Source: Oscillospiraceae bacterium
GTDB taxonomy: Bacteria > Bacillota_A > Clostridia > Oscillospirales > WRJC01
Assembly: GCA_009785015.1 (NCBI GenBank)
Contig: WQXD01000204.1
Span: 1-6,725 of the forward strand
Length of the DNA: 6,725 nucleotides
Reading direction: 5' to 3'
The notes beneath the pieces are model-generated. The model searched no databases and was not told the DNA's origin. It worked only from the letters and a program-made list of their open reading frames with translations. How positions within the stretch are numbered: the first letter of the stretch is position 1; each line of letters begins with the position of its first letter. Both the position numbers and the translations under genes were made by a program. This document shows, in pieces, positions 1-6,159 of the stretch.

Positions 1-1566
1 GAGGATATCGACTGCCCCGAACCCACCCCGGAACCGCCGGAGGACGAAACGGACGAAACGGAACCTCCCACCACCACGACGGAGCCAACCACAGAACCTC
101 CCACCACCACTGAGCCGACAACGGAGCCCACGACGGAACCTACCACAGAGCCTCCGACCACGGCGCCGAAGCCGCGCTATATACTCGAAACCGAGAAACC
201 GGAGGAGAGCTCGGAGACCGAAGAAATCGCCGAGGCGGAGGTGCCCCTCTCGGAGCTTGCGCTCACAAGCGTTTCGGATTATGTCGCCAAAATGACTCCC
301 GAACAAAAGACGTCGCCCGAAGATATAGATATGGCGATTCTGTTCGCGGAAAACGAAATCGCGAAATACGCCGCAAAACAGATAACGGGCGACGAGCTGA
401 CAATAAACAGAAATTCATTGGAAGAGCAGCAGAAGCAGGCCGCCTTCATAAAAGAGCTTGTCGAAGATATATTTTCGGAAGCGGATATCGAAATAATGCG
501 CGAAATAAGGCTCGGGGCCTCGTATATAAGCTCCGGCTCAAAAAAGCTCACCGTAAAATTCAAACCTTCGGCGGCCTCGGCGGAATTGGAAAATATCATA
601 ATCCAGACGCCGGATTATTCGATATGCGTCCCGAAACGGGTCATGGTTTCGGATATTTCGGCAAATGACCTCGTAATAACGACGGAAAAGGTCATATCGG
701 AAAAAAACGGCCCGGCGCCGGCGGCGTTCGCGTATCCCCCGCCGCACCGGGGCCCGCTCATGCTCGCAAGGCAAAAATTTATCGCAGCGGCGAAAAATGA
801 GGTTTCCTACAAGGTCACCCTCAGCGGGGATCTGACGGAAAATATCAAATATTCGTTTGACCCCGCCCCCGGGGGCGATTATGAATATCAGGCGGTGTTC
901 TGCTCCGACGGGACGCCGATTGGGGGAAAGTACAACCCCCTGACCAAAAAAATCGACACGCGGATCAGATTCAGCGATACATACACCGTAAAGATAAACA
1001 AAAAAGATTTCGGGGACATATCCCAAAAATCTTCGCAGATGCAGCAGGCAATAAAAACGCTCGCCTCCAAAGGCATAATCAACGGTACGGGCCAAAACAC
1101 GTTTACCCCCGACGGCGAAATCACCCGCGCGGAAATCACCGCGATGATTGTGCGCACGCTCATATCCAAATTCGACGAGAACGCGGACGGAAAATTCACC
1201 GACGTGAGGAAAAACGCCTGGTACTTCGGGGCGATAGGCACCGCGAAAACCTACGGTATCGTAAACGGTATGAGCGCGACGATATTCGCCCCGGACCATC
1301 AGATAAAAAAAGAACAGATAATAGCGATAGCCGCGCGGACCCTGCGAAGCGAAATGAAATACAAAACGCCGAATGAAACCGAAAAATACTTAAAAAAATT
1401 CAAAGACAAAAACGAGCTGCCGGAATGGGGCCTCGACGATTTCGCGCTCGCTTCGATGGCGGATCTGATAGTTTTGCGCATTGACGGCAACTTCAATCCG
1501 AACGACACGATGACGAGGGGCGAAGCGGCGATCGTCTTGTACAGGCTGTTTATGAAAATCTGGTAG
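1..1566 (+). CDS. SLH-domain cell-surface protein, C-terminal part (5' end outside window)
   Basis: The frame is open from the first base, so the true start lies upstream; a GTG at 241 is internal to the same frame and is not needed as a start. Of the 521 residues visible, about 1-20 are acidic, 21-58 are a Thr/Glu/Pro linker (EPTT-type repeats), and 59-80 are again Glu-rich. Residues about 180-335 look beta-rich and end in a pattern (an EYQAVF strand, a GGKYNP turn, then a TYTV strand) that often sits just before SLH domains. Three SLH repeats follow at about 338-387, 399-448 and 467-518, with the key segments ITRAE, IKKEQ and MTRGE. SLH domains bind pyruvylated secondary wall polymers, so the protein is probably displayed non-covalently on the cell wall. 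The N-terminal functional domain is not visible. It lies 26 bp upstream of the glycosidase gene and is probably cotranscribed with it. The SLH call is strong; the overall role is unknown. Confidence 0.9.
   Translation, partial: EDIDCPEPTPEPPEDETDETEPPTTTTEPTTEPPTTTEPTTEPTTEPTTEPPTTAPKPRYILETEKPEESSETEEIAEAEVPLSELALTSVSDYVAKMTPEQKTSPEDIDMAILFAENEIAKYAAKQITGDELTINRNSLEEQQKQAAFIKELVEDIFSEADIEIMREIRLGASYISSGSKKLTVKFKPSAASAELENIIIQTPDYSICVPKRVMVSDISANDLVITTEKVISEKNGPAPAAFAYPPPHRGPLMLARQKFIAAAKNEVSYKVTLSGDLTENIKYSFDPAPGGDYEYQAVFCSDGTPIGGKYNPLTKKIDTRIRFSDTYTVKINKKDFGDISQKSSQMQQAIKTLASKGIINGTGQNTFTPDGEITRAEITAMIVRTLISKFDENADGKFTDVRKNAWYFGAIGTAKTYGIVNGMSATIFAPDHQIKKEQIIAIAARTLRSEMKYKTPNETEKYLKKFKDKNELPEWGLDDFALASMADLIVLRIDGNFNPNDTMTRGEAAIVLYRLFMKIW
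61..165 (+). repeat. Degenerate repeat encoding a TEP/EPTT linker
   Basis: The DNA encodes residues 21-55 of the visible protein, a run of Glu-Pro-(Pro)-Thr-Thr units. At the nucleotide level a 17-base stretch beginning GAACCTCCCACC recurs exactly at 61-77 and 94-110 (period 33 bp); later units use varied synonymous codons. Such linkers are usually flexible, extracellular and often O-glycosylated spacers. Near-identical copies could allow length change by slippage or recombination, but this is inference. Confidence 0.8.
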
Positions 1567-1579
1567 GCGGGCTTTGTCC

Positions 1580-1585
1580 GGAGGA
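1580..1585 (+). promoter_or_regulatory. Ribosome binding site of the glycosidase gene
   Basis: GGAGGA lies 7 nt before the ATG at 1593, a strong Shine-Dalgarno match that fixes this start. It falls in the 26-bp gap after the SLH gene. No promoter or terminator is visible there, which supports cotranscription. Confidence 0.85.
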
Positions 1586-1592
1586 AAAAAAG

Positions 1593-4500
1593 ATGACAAA
1601 AAGAACTGTTACAGCGGCCGCGCTCTGCATCGCCGCGGCTGTGATGACCTGCCTTTTGATATTCGCGGTTTTGAATAAAAACAATAATAAAAATAATGAC
1701 AAAGAAAAGGAAAAAGAAATGGAACAGGTAAACAATACGGAAACGGAAACCAAAGAAAATACCGGGGAAAAAACCGTCGCCGTCATCGCCCCGCCCCAAA
1801 AGCCCGAATATTACGGCGCGCTGCTGGAAGCGGTAAAAAATGAGACCGGAGCCGACGTCAGGGAGATTGCGTGGGCCGATTTGGGCGAGCAGCTAAACGA
1901 CGGAAAAAATGACGCGGTGATATGGCCGGAAGCTGAATTTATCCCGGCGGGGGGCGGGTCCGCCGTTGACAAGTATTTAAAAAACGGCGGGAAACTGCTC
2001 ACCCTGGGAGGGCCGCCGTTTACGCGGGTTATGCACCAATCCGGTGAAAAATGGCTGGATATCTCGGAGCTGACGGAAAACAACGCGTCCAAAAACGCGC
2101 TTTTCGATTTCGACAAAGCGTCCGGCGGCAAAAACTGGAACAGGGCCACCGACACGCCCCAAAACAAACAGACGGTTGAATTGGGCGATTTCGGCCTTCC
2201 CGGCGGCGAAAATTGCCTGCATGTAAAAATGGAGCGGGTTTCGGGCTGGGATGTTATATCGAAGAATGTCAAAATACCCGGGGGCGCGAACACGCTGTGC
2301 CTGTATGTGAAAGGCGGCGCCAAAACGGGCGCGGTGAGCGTGGAGTTAAACGAAAAAGACGGCTCGCGCTGGTACTCGGTTTTTCCCGTGACCGAAAACT
2401 GGCAGTATATAATTATAAGGGCCGATGAATTCAAATACTGGCACGACAGCCCCACTGCGAACAAAAGGGGCGGGGCAGGCGACAAATTGGATATGGGCAA
2501 GGTGACGAGATTTGCGATAGGTATCGGCTTTTCCGGGATCAACCCCGGGGAAAACGAATATTGGTTCGGCGGGGTCAGCGTCATGGAGAGCGGCATTGCG
2601 GCAGAGGAGACATTGGTCATAGAGGGGCTCTCGCCCGAATGGAAGTTTTATCCGGTGACAAACGGCGCCGAAGCGGCCGCTTTTGAAAACCAGATATTTG
2701 TATCAGACAGAAATTATACGCTTCCGAATTCAAAAAATTCGCTGTTTTCCCCGAGTCCGCGCCCCCAGGGCACGGGCTACAAGCGCGGCAAGGACAAGCG
2801 TTTTGTGCCGCTGATCGAAATCCGCGACGAAAAAAACCTGCGCTCCGGATTTTTGGCCTGGATGTTTGTAAATTCCGGCGCGAGAAATACGGGCTATGCC
2901 TATGCCGGAAGCATAACGGCGGGATTCGGCGCTTCCGACCCCGCGTTTTATGACAAAAGCGGCGTAGCCGCCGTAGCCGAAACGGTCAAAACAATGCTCG
3001 GCGGCGTTTTGTTCGTGGAGGCCGGCAGCACGGAGTATATCTATATCGACGCCGAAACAAAATCGCTCCCCCTGGGAGCGTTCATACGAAGCGAAGATAC
3101 CGTAACCGAAACCGACAGCCTGACGCTTTGCCTCGAGTTGTATAAAGAAGGCGGCATGATATACCGAAGTGAATATGACATATCGAAGCTGACGGCCGAA
3201 AACTCCAAAAACGGCGTAAAAATATACAACCAGGGAGACAGTTACGACTTGTCCTCCGGAAAACCCGACAAAATCACGGCGACGCTGATAAAAAACGGGG
3301 AAACCGCCGACCGTATATCCCACGGGATCGTATTCTGGTCCCCGAAACCCGAAAGCGAGCGCAGGTATATCCGTATTGAAGACAACGAGTTTGTAAGGGA
3401 TGAAAAACCGCAGAGATTATACGGCGTAAACTATATGCCCTCGTCGGGTATAGGGGTAAATCCCGAAAACTGGGAATATTTCGAGCAGTATGTCTCAAAG
3501 GCGGCCTACGACCCGGATGTGTTTTACAATGATCTGCTCAGGGTCAGGGAAGTGGGCTTCAATGCGGTCTCCCTTTTTGTCTACCACCAGACGGTGATGG
3601 AAACCAAAAACATGCTGCATTTGATCGACATGTGCGACAGACTCGGGCTCATCGTCGATTTGTCGATACGCCCGCACGCGGATCCGTTTGATCTGCGGGA
3701 ATCCGAAGTGGCGGAAATGATAAAACTGCTGCATATCGCCGAACTCGACAACATAGTCGCCTACGATATAGCCTGGGAGCGCTATTTCGGGACATACGAA
3801 GGTTCCTACGGAAACCCGAAGGGGCGCAAGGCCTATGACGGAGAGTGGCGCGAATGGATCGACAGAAATTACGGCTCGCTTTCCGCCGCCGAATCAAATT
3901 GGGGCTTCGAAGCGGTGAAAATCGGCGGAAAAGCGGTGAGCCCCACCGACGATATGCTCCGCCGCGAGGGCAGCCACACCAAAATGGCGTCGGCGTACCG
4001 GCGTTTTGCCGATGAATTGGTCGAACAAAAGCACAAACGCGTCAAAGAGCTGATCGCCGAGTACGATCCGCACCACTTGGTTTCCGCGCGCACCGGCGCC
4101 CAGGGCGGCCTGCCTCTGGCCGACCCCGGCGACATGGGCTATGATTACAAGGCCCTGGCCGGCGCTTTGGATTTTATGTCTCCGGAGAGCTATGTGATAA
4201 ACGCCGATCTGAACACGGCGGATCAGGGTATTTTCACAAATGTGTACTCGCGTCACTGCAAGCCGGGCGCGCCCGTGGTCTGGAAAGAATTCGGCAATCA
4301 CATCTGGACGGGCTCGAATTTTTACGATACCTCCAAAACGCAGCAGATCCAGGCCGAATATTACGCGAAAATATATGATATGGCCATAGCGGGGCATACG
4401 GGCGGAATGTTTTGCTGGTGGTGGCCGGGTGGCTACAGGACAAACGAAAACAGCGACTACGGGGTGATAAACCCGGATGGAAGCGACAGGCTTGTCACCG

Positions 4501-4679
4501 GCGTGATACGGGCGTACCGGGAACCTTTCCTCAACCAGCCCGCGCTAAAGGAGCCCGACGTATTCTTTGAAATAGACCGCGACATGTACGCCACGGGTAT
4601 CTTCGGCGTCTACGAGGCTATAAAGGAAGAGTTTCTGGCAGCGGTAAAATCCGGCAAAACGGTGGCTTTTACCGGCTAA
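1593..4679 (+). CDS. Membrane-anchored clan GH-A glycoside hydrolase-like protein with GATase-like and jelly-roll modules
   Basis: A 1028-residue protein. Residues 4-27 form a hydrophobic segment after Lys/Arg, probably a signal anchor; the cysteines at 12 and 20 lack a good lipobox. Residues 28-60 are a polar Asn/Lys/Glu tether. Residues 61-160 look like a flavodoxin/glutamine-amidotransferase-like fold. Residues 168-335 resemble a galactose-binding-type jelly-roll, as in many carbohydrate-binding modules. Residues 340-470 appear to complete the GATase-like domain (AWMFVNSG, then FGASDPAFYD). Residues 470-590 are a beta-sandwich. Residues 595-985 form a TIM barrel: first strand at GVNYMP, acid/base candidate Glu729 in DIAWER, nucleophile candidate Glu899 in VVWKEFG, and a last strand with CWWWPGG and DYGVINPDG. 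The segment EWIDRNYGSLSAAESNWG (752-770) resembles GH42. A retaining glycosidase is likely; family and substrate cannot be assigned. The protein ends shortly after the barrel, at a stop that overlaps a convergent gene. Confidence 0.88.
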   Translation: MTKRTVTAAALCIAAAVMTCLLIFAVLNKNNNKNNDKEKEKEMEQVNNTETETKENTGEKTVAVIAPPQKPEYYGALLEAVKNETGADVREIAWADLGEQLNDGKNDAVIWPEAEFIPAGGGSAVDKYLKNGGKLLTLGGPPFTRVMHQSGEKWLDISELTENNASKNALFDFDKASGGKNWNRATDTPQNKQTVELGDFGLPGGENCLHVKMERVSGWDVISKNVKIPGGANTLCLYVKGGAKTGAVSVELNEKDGSRWYSVFPVTENWQYIIIRADEFKYWHDSPTANKRGGAGDKLDMGKVTRFAIGIGFSGINPGENEYWFGGVSVMESGIAAEETLVIEGLSPEWKFYPVTNGAEAAAFENQIFVSDRNYTLPNSKNSLFSPSPRPQGTGYKRGKDKRFVPLIEIRDEKNLRSGFLAWMFVNSGARNTGYAYAGSITAGFGASDPAFYDKSGVAAVAETVKTMLGGVLFVEAGSTEYIYIDAETKSLPLGAFIRSEDTVTETDSLTLCLELYKEGGMIYRSEYDISKLTAENSKNGVKIYNQGDSYDLSSGKPDKITATLIKNGETADRISHGIVFWSPKPESERRYIRIEDNEFVRDEKPQRLYGVNYMPSSGIGVNPENWEYFEQYVSKAAYDPDVFYNDLLRVREVGFNAVSLFVYHQTVMETKNMLHLIDMCDRLGLIVDLSIRPHADPFDLRESEVAEMIKLLHIAELDNIVAYDIAWERYFGTYEGSYGNPKGRKAYDGEWREWIDRNYGSLSAAESNWGFEAVKIGGKAVSPTDDMLRREGSHTKMASAYRRFADELVEQKHKRVKELIAEYDPHHLVSARTGAQGGLPLADPGDMGYDYKALAGALDFMSPESYVINADLNTADQGIFTNVYSRHCKPGAPVVWKEFGNHIWTGSNFYDTSKTQQIQAEYYAKIYDMAIAGHTGGMFCWWWPGGYRTNENSDYGVINPDGSDRLVTGVIRAYREPFLNQPALKEPDVFFEIDRDMYATGIFGVYEAIKEEFLAAVKSGKTVAFTG
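4642..4674. terminator. Inverted repeat at the convergent gene ends, possible bidirectional terminator
   Basis: CGGTAAAA (4642-4649) and TTTTACCG (4667-4674) are perfect 8-bp arms around a 17-nt spacer; an inner CCG/CGG (4651-4653 with 4660-4662) could extend the fold. It lies within the last codons of the glycosidase gene and just downstream of the deaminase stop on the other strand. No good T-tract follows on either side, so it may only slow polymerase, or may be chance. Confidence 0.25.
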
Positions 4680-5161
4680 TACCCGACCATGCCCAAGCTG
4701 TCGTCGTTGGTGATCCAGTCGGAGACGTTTTGGGAATGGTACCCGTTTTTTGAGTCCCTGTAGATAACGCGCAGTATGCCGGCGTTTATTATCAGTTTTT
4801 TGCACATCTGGCAGCTGTCAATGGGGGAAATTATCGAGTTGTCGGCGGGGGATATGCATGTTTCGTACATGATGGCGCCGAGCATCTGCTCCCTCGAAGC
4901 GGCGATGATTGCATTCGCTTCGGCGTGGACGGAACGGCAGAGCTCATATCTCTCGCCGCGCGGGATGCTGAGCTGCTCCCTTATGCAGCTTCCCATATCG
5001 CTGCAGTTTTGCCTGCCCCGGGGGGAACCGCAATAGCCCGTAGAAATTATCACGTCGTTTTTGACGATTATGGCGCCGTATTTTTTTCTCAGACAAGTGC
5101 TCCTCGAAGCCACCGTCTCGGCTATATCCAAATAGTAGTTTATTTTGCTTATTCTTTCCAC
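4676..5161 (-). CDS. dCMP/cytidine deaminase family protein (ComEB-like)
   Basis: The 161-residue product has the zinc-dependent deaminase signature: His79-Ala-Glu81 in RSVHAEANAII, and the paired cysteines Cys117 and Cys120 in SCQMC, which together should bind the catalytic zinc with Glu81 as proton shuttle. The segment IPRGERYELCRSVHAEANAI and the tail IINAGI match the deoxycytidylate deaminase type common in Clostridia. The expected reaction is dCMP to dUMP, feeding thymidylate synthesis in the cytoplasm. Extra cysteines (23, 44, 53, 59, 75) may include ligands of the second, structural zinc known in this family; this is inferred. The start is GTG at 5161: the next in-frame codons upstream reach a TGA within three codons, so no longer form exists. 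It follows galU by 53 bp and its TAG stop overlaps the convergent glycosidase stop. Substrate choice (dCMP or another cytosine nucleotide) is not settled by sequence alone. Confidence 0.92.
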   Translation of the reverse strand: MERISKINYYLDIAETVASRSTCLRKKYGAIIVKNDVIISTGYCGSPRGRQNCSDMGSCIREQLSIPRGERYELCRSVHAEANAIIAASREQMLGAIMYETCISPADNSIISPIDSCQMCKKLIINAGILRVIYRDSKNGYHSQNVSDWITNDDSLGMVGY

Positions 5162-5162
5162 A

Positions 5163-5202
5163 ATCTTTCAAATCCTTTCAAATCCATTCAAATCCATTCA
5201 AA
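5163..5202 (-). repeat. Four-copy 10-bp tandem repeat before the deaminase gene
   Basis: Read on the - strand the copies are TTTGAATGGA, TTTGAATGGA, TTTGAAAGGA and TTTGAAAGAT, placed exactly head to tail and ending one base before the GTG start. The two distal copies are identical; the proximal two carry substitutions. The array fills most of the 53-bp gap between galU and the deaminase gene. Confidence 0.9.
5173..5177 (-). promoter_or_regulatory. Probable ribosome binding site of the deaminase gene, inside the tandem repeat
   Basis: AAGGA, produced by the third repeat copy, lies 11 nt upstream of the GTG at 5161. The spacing is slightly long. A second purine run (GAAAG, 5165-5169) is only 3 nt from the start and is a poorer candidate. 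The two distal copies read ATGGA and are weaker matches. Confidence 0.55.
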
Positions 5203-5214
5203 TATACCGCGTTG

Positions 5215-6138
5215 CTACAGCCCGAGCGCGAACTCTTTTAAAAACCTTTTGAAATCCTCGCCGCATTCGGGATGTTTGACCCCCTCGATCACGTTGGCCC
5301 GCAAAAACCCGAGTTTCGAGCCCATGTCGTGGCGTTCCCCTGAAAACACTTTGGCGATCATTTTTGCGCGGCCGCCTTCGGGCGCCGATGTCACCAAGGT
5401 TTTCATGGAGTCGGTGAGCTGGATTTCGTTTCCCGCGCCGGGGGCCTGGCCAGAGAGGATGGGGAAGATTTCCGGGGTGAGCAATACCCTTCCCAAAATG
5501 GCGTAACGCGAAAAAACCTCCGCTTCGGTTTTGGGTTTCTCGACCATGTCGTACACGTAAAATTCGCTGTTGCCGGGGCGGTTTTCGACCGCTTTGACTT
5601 TGAGCGAGCAGTATATTTTGACCTTCTCGAGCTCTACTTCCTTGACGGCGGCCACGCACACGTCCCCGCCGTTTTTTTCGTAGACTTCGACGAGTTCCCG
5701 GCAGGCGGGGGGGTCGCCTATGATTATGTCATCGCCGTAGATGACCAAAAAGTCGTCGCCGCCCACAAAGGATTCGGCGCACAGCACGGCGTGGCCGAGG
5801 CCTTTGGGTTCTTTCTGGCGGATATAATGGATATTTGCCAGATTCGGGATTTTTCTGATGTTTTCAAGGATGATTTTGTTATTTTCGCCGCCTTTGCGCT
5901 CGAGCAGCGCCTCATATTCGGGCGAGTAGTCGAAATAGTTTTCAATCGCCTCTTTTGCCCTGTTGGTTATTATCAGTATGTCCGTAACGCCCGAGGCGGC
6001 CGCTTCCTCGATGTTGTACTGCATTGCGGGCTTGTCGGCGATGGGCAGCATTTCCTTGGGCACCGATTTCGCCACGGGCAGCATCCGGGTCCCGAGCCCG
6101 GCGGCGAGTATCACCGCTTTTGTTATTTTTTTTGCCAT
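5215..6138 (-). CDS. galU: UTP--glucose-1-phosphate uridylyltransferase
   Basis: A 307-residue protein, the usual length for bacterial GalU/GtaB. It makes UDP-glucose from UTP and glucose-1-phosphate in the cytoplasm, supplying glycosyl donors for wall polymers, glycolipids and exopolysaccharide. Visible motifs in order are the nucleotide-binding loop GLGTRMLPVAKSVPKEMLP (residues 14-32), QKEPKGLGHAV (108-118), the metal-binding YGDD (134-137), the sugar-phosphate region VEKP (199-202), GNEIQLTD (236-243) and HDMGSKLGF (270-278). Small departures from the common pattern are YGDD where LGDD or LPDD is frequent and His270 where Tyr or Phe is usual; neither removes a catalytic residue. The ATG at 6138 is preceded by GAGGAG with 9-nt spacing. 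It begins 21 bp after the SpoIID-like gene and precedes the deaminase, so the three are probably one transcript. Confidence in the family is very high; a related nucleotidyltransferase specificity is unlikely. Confidence 0.96.
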   Translation of the reverse strand: MAKKITKAVILAAGLGTRMLPVAKSVPKEMLPIADKPAMQYNIEEAAASGVTDILIITNRAKEAIENYFDYSPEYEALLERKGGENNKIILENIRKIPNLANIHYIRQKEPKGLGHAVLCAESFVGGDDFLVIYGDDIIIGDPPACRELVEVYEKNGGDVCVAAVKEVELEKVKIYCSLKVKAVENRPGNSEFYVYDMVEKPKTEAEVFSRYAILGRVLLTPEIFPILSGQAPGAGNEIQLTDSMKTLVTSAPEGGRAKMIAKVFSGERHDMGSKLGFLRANVIEGVKHPECGEDFKRFLKEFALGL

Positions 6139-6147
6139 GATTTTTTT

Positions 6148-6153
6148 CTCCTC
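6148..6153 (-). promoter_or_regulatory. Ribosome binding site of galU
   Basis: GAGGAG on the - strand lies 9 nt before the ATG at 6138, inside the 21-bp gap after the SpoIID-like gene. The spacer is a run of A residues. It decides the galU start and leaves no room for a promoter in the gap. Confidence 0.85.
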
Positions 6154-6159
6154 ATCGGT

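Noticed and set aside
241..243. GTG at 241 as the start of the SLH-protein gene
   Set aside because: The same frame is open back to base 1 and encodes a typical surface-protein linker upstream, so the start lies outside the window. No ribosome binding site precedes 241 convincingly.
538..1299. A 253-codon open frame on the - strand
   Set aside because: It lies opposite the SLH-protein frame, is Arg-rich with no recognisable domain and no ribosome binding site, and crosses two clear SLH repeats on the + strand. It is a shadow of the real gene.
1626..1652. Lipoprotein signal at Cys12 or Cys20 of the glycosidase
   Set aside because: The residues before each cysteine (AAL and VMT) do not form a convincing lipobox, so an uncleaved membrane anchor is the better reading.
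1811..2620. A 269-codon open frame on the - strand
   Set aside because: It is antisense to the jelly-roll region of the glycosidase, is rich in Pro, Ser and Phe, and matches no recognised family; the + strand frame is clearly the coding one.
5200..5205. TATATT on the - strand as a -10 element for the deaminase gene
   Set aside because: No acceptable -35 hexamer lies at the expected distance in the end of galU, so an internal promoter is not supported.
6121..6147. T-runs near the start of galU as a possible terminator on the + strand
   Set aside because: No GC-rich stem precedes them. On the coding - strand they are A-runs that encode Lys codons at the start of galU and form the spacer after its ribosome binding site.
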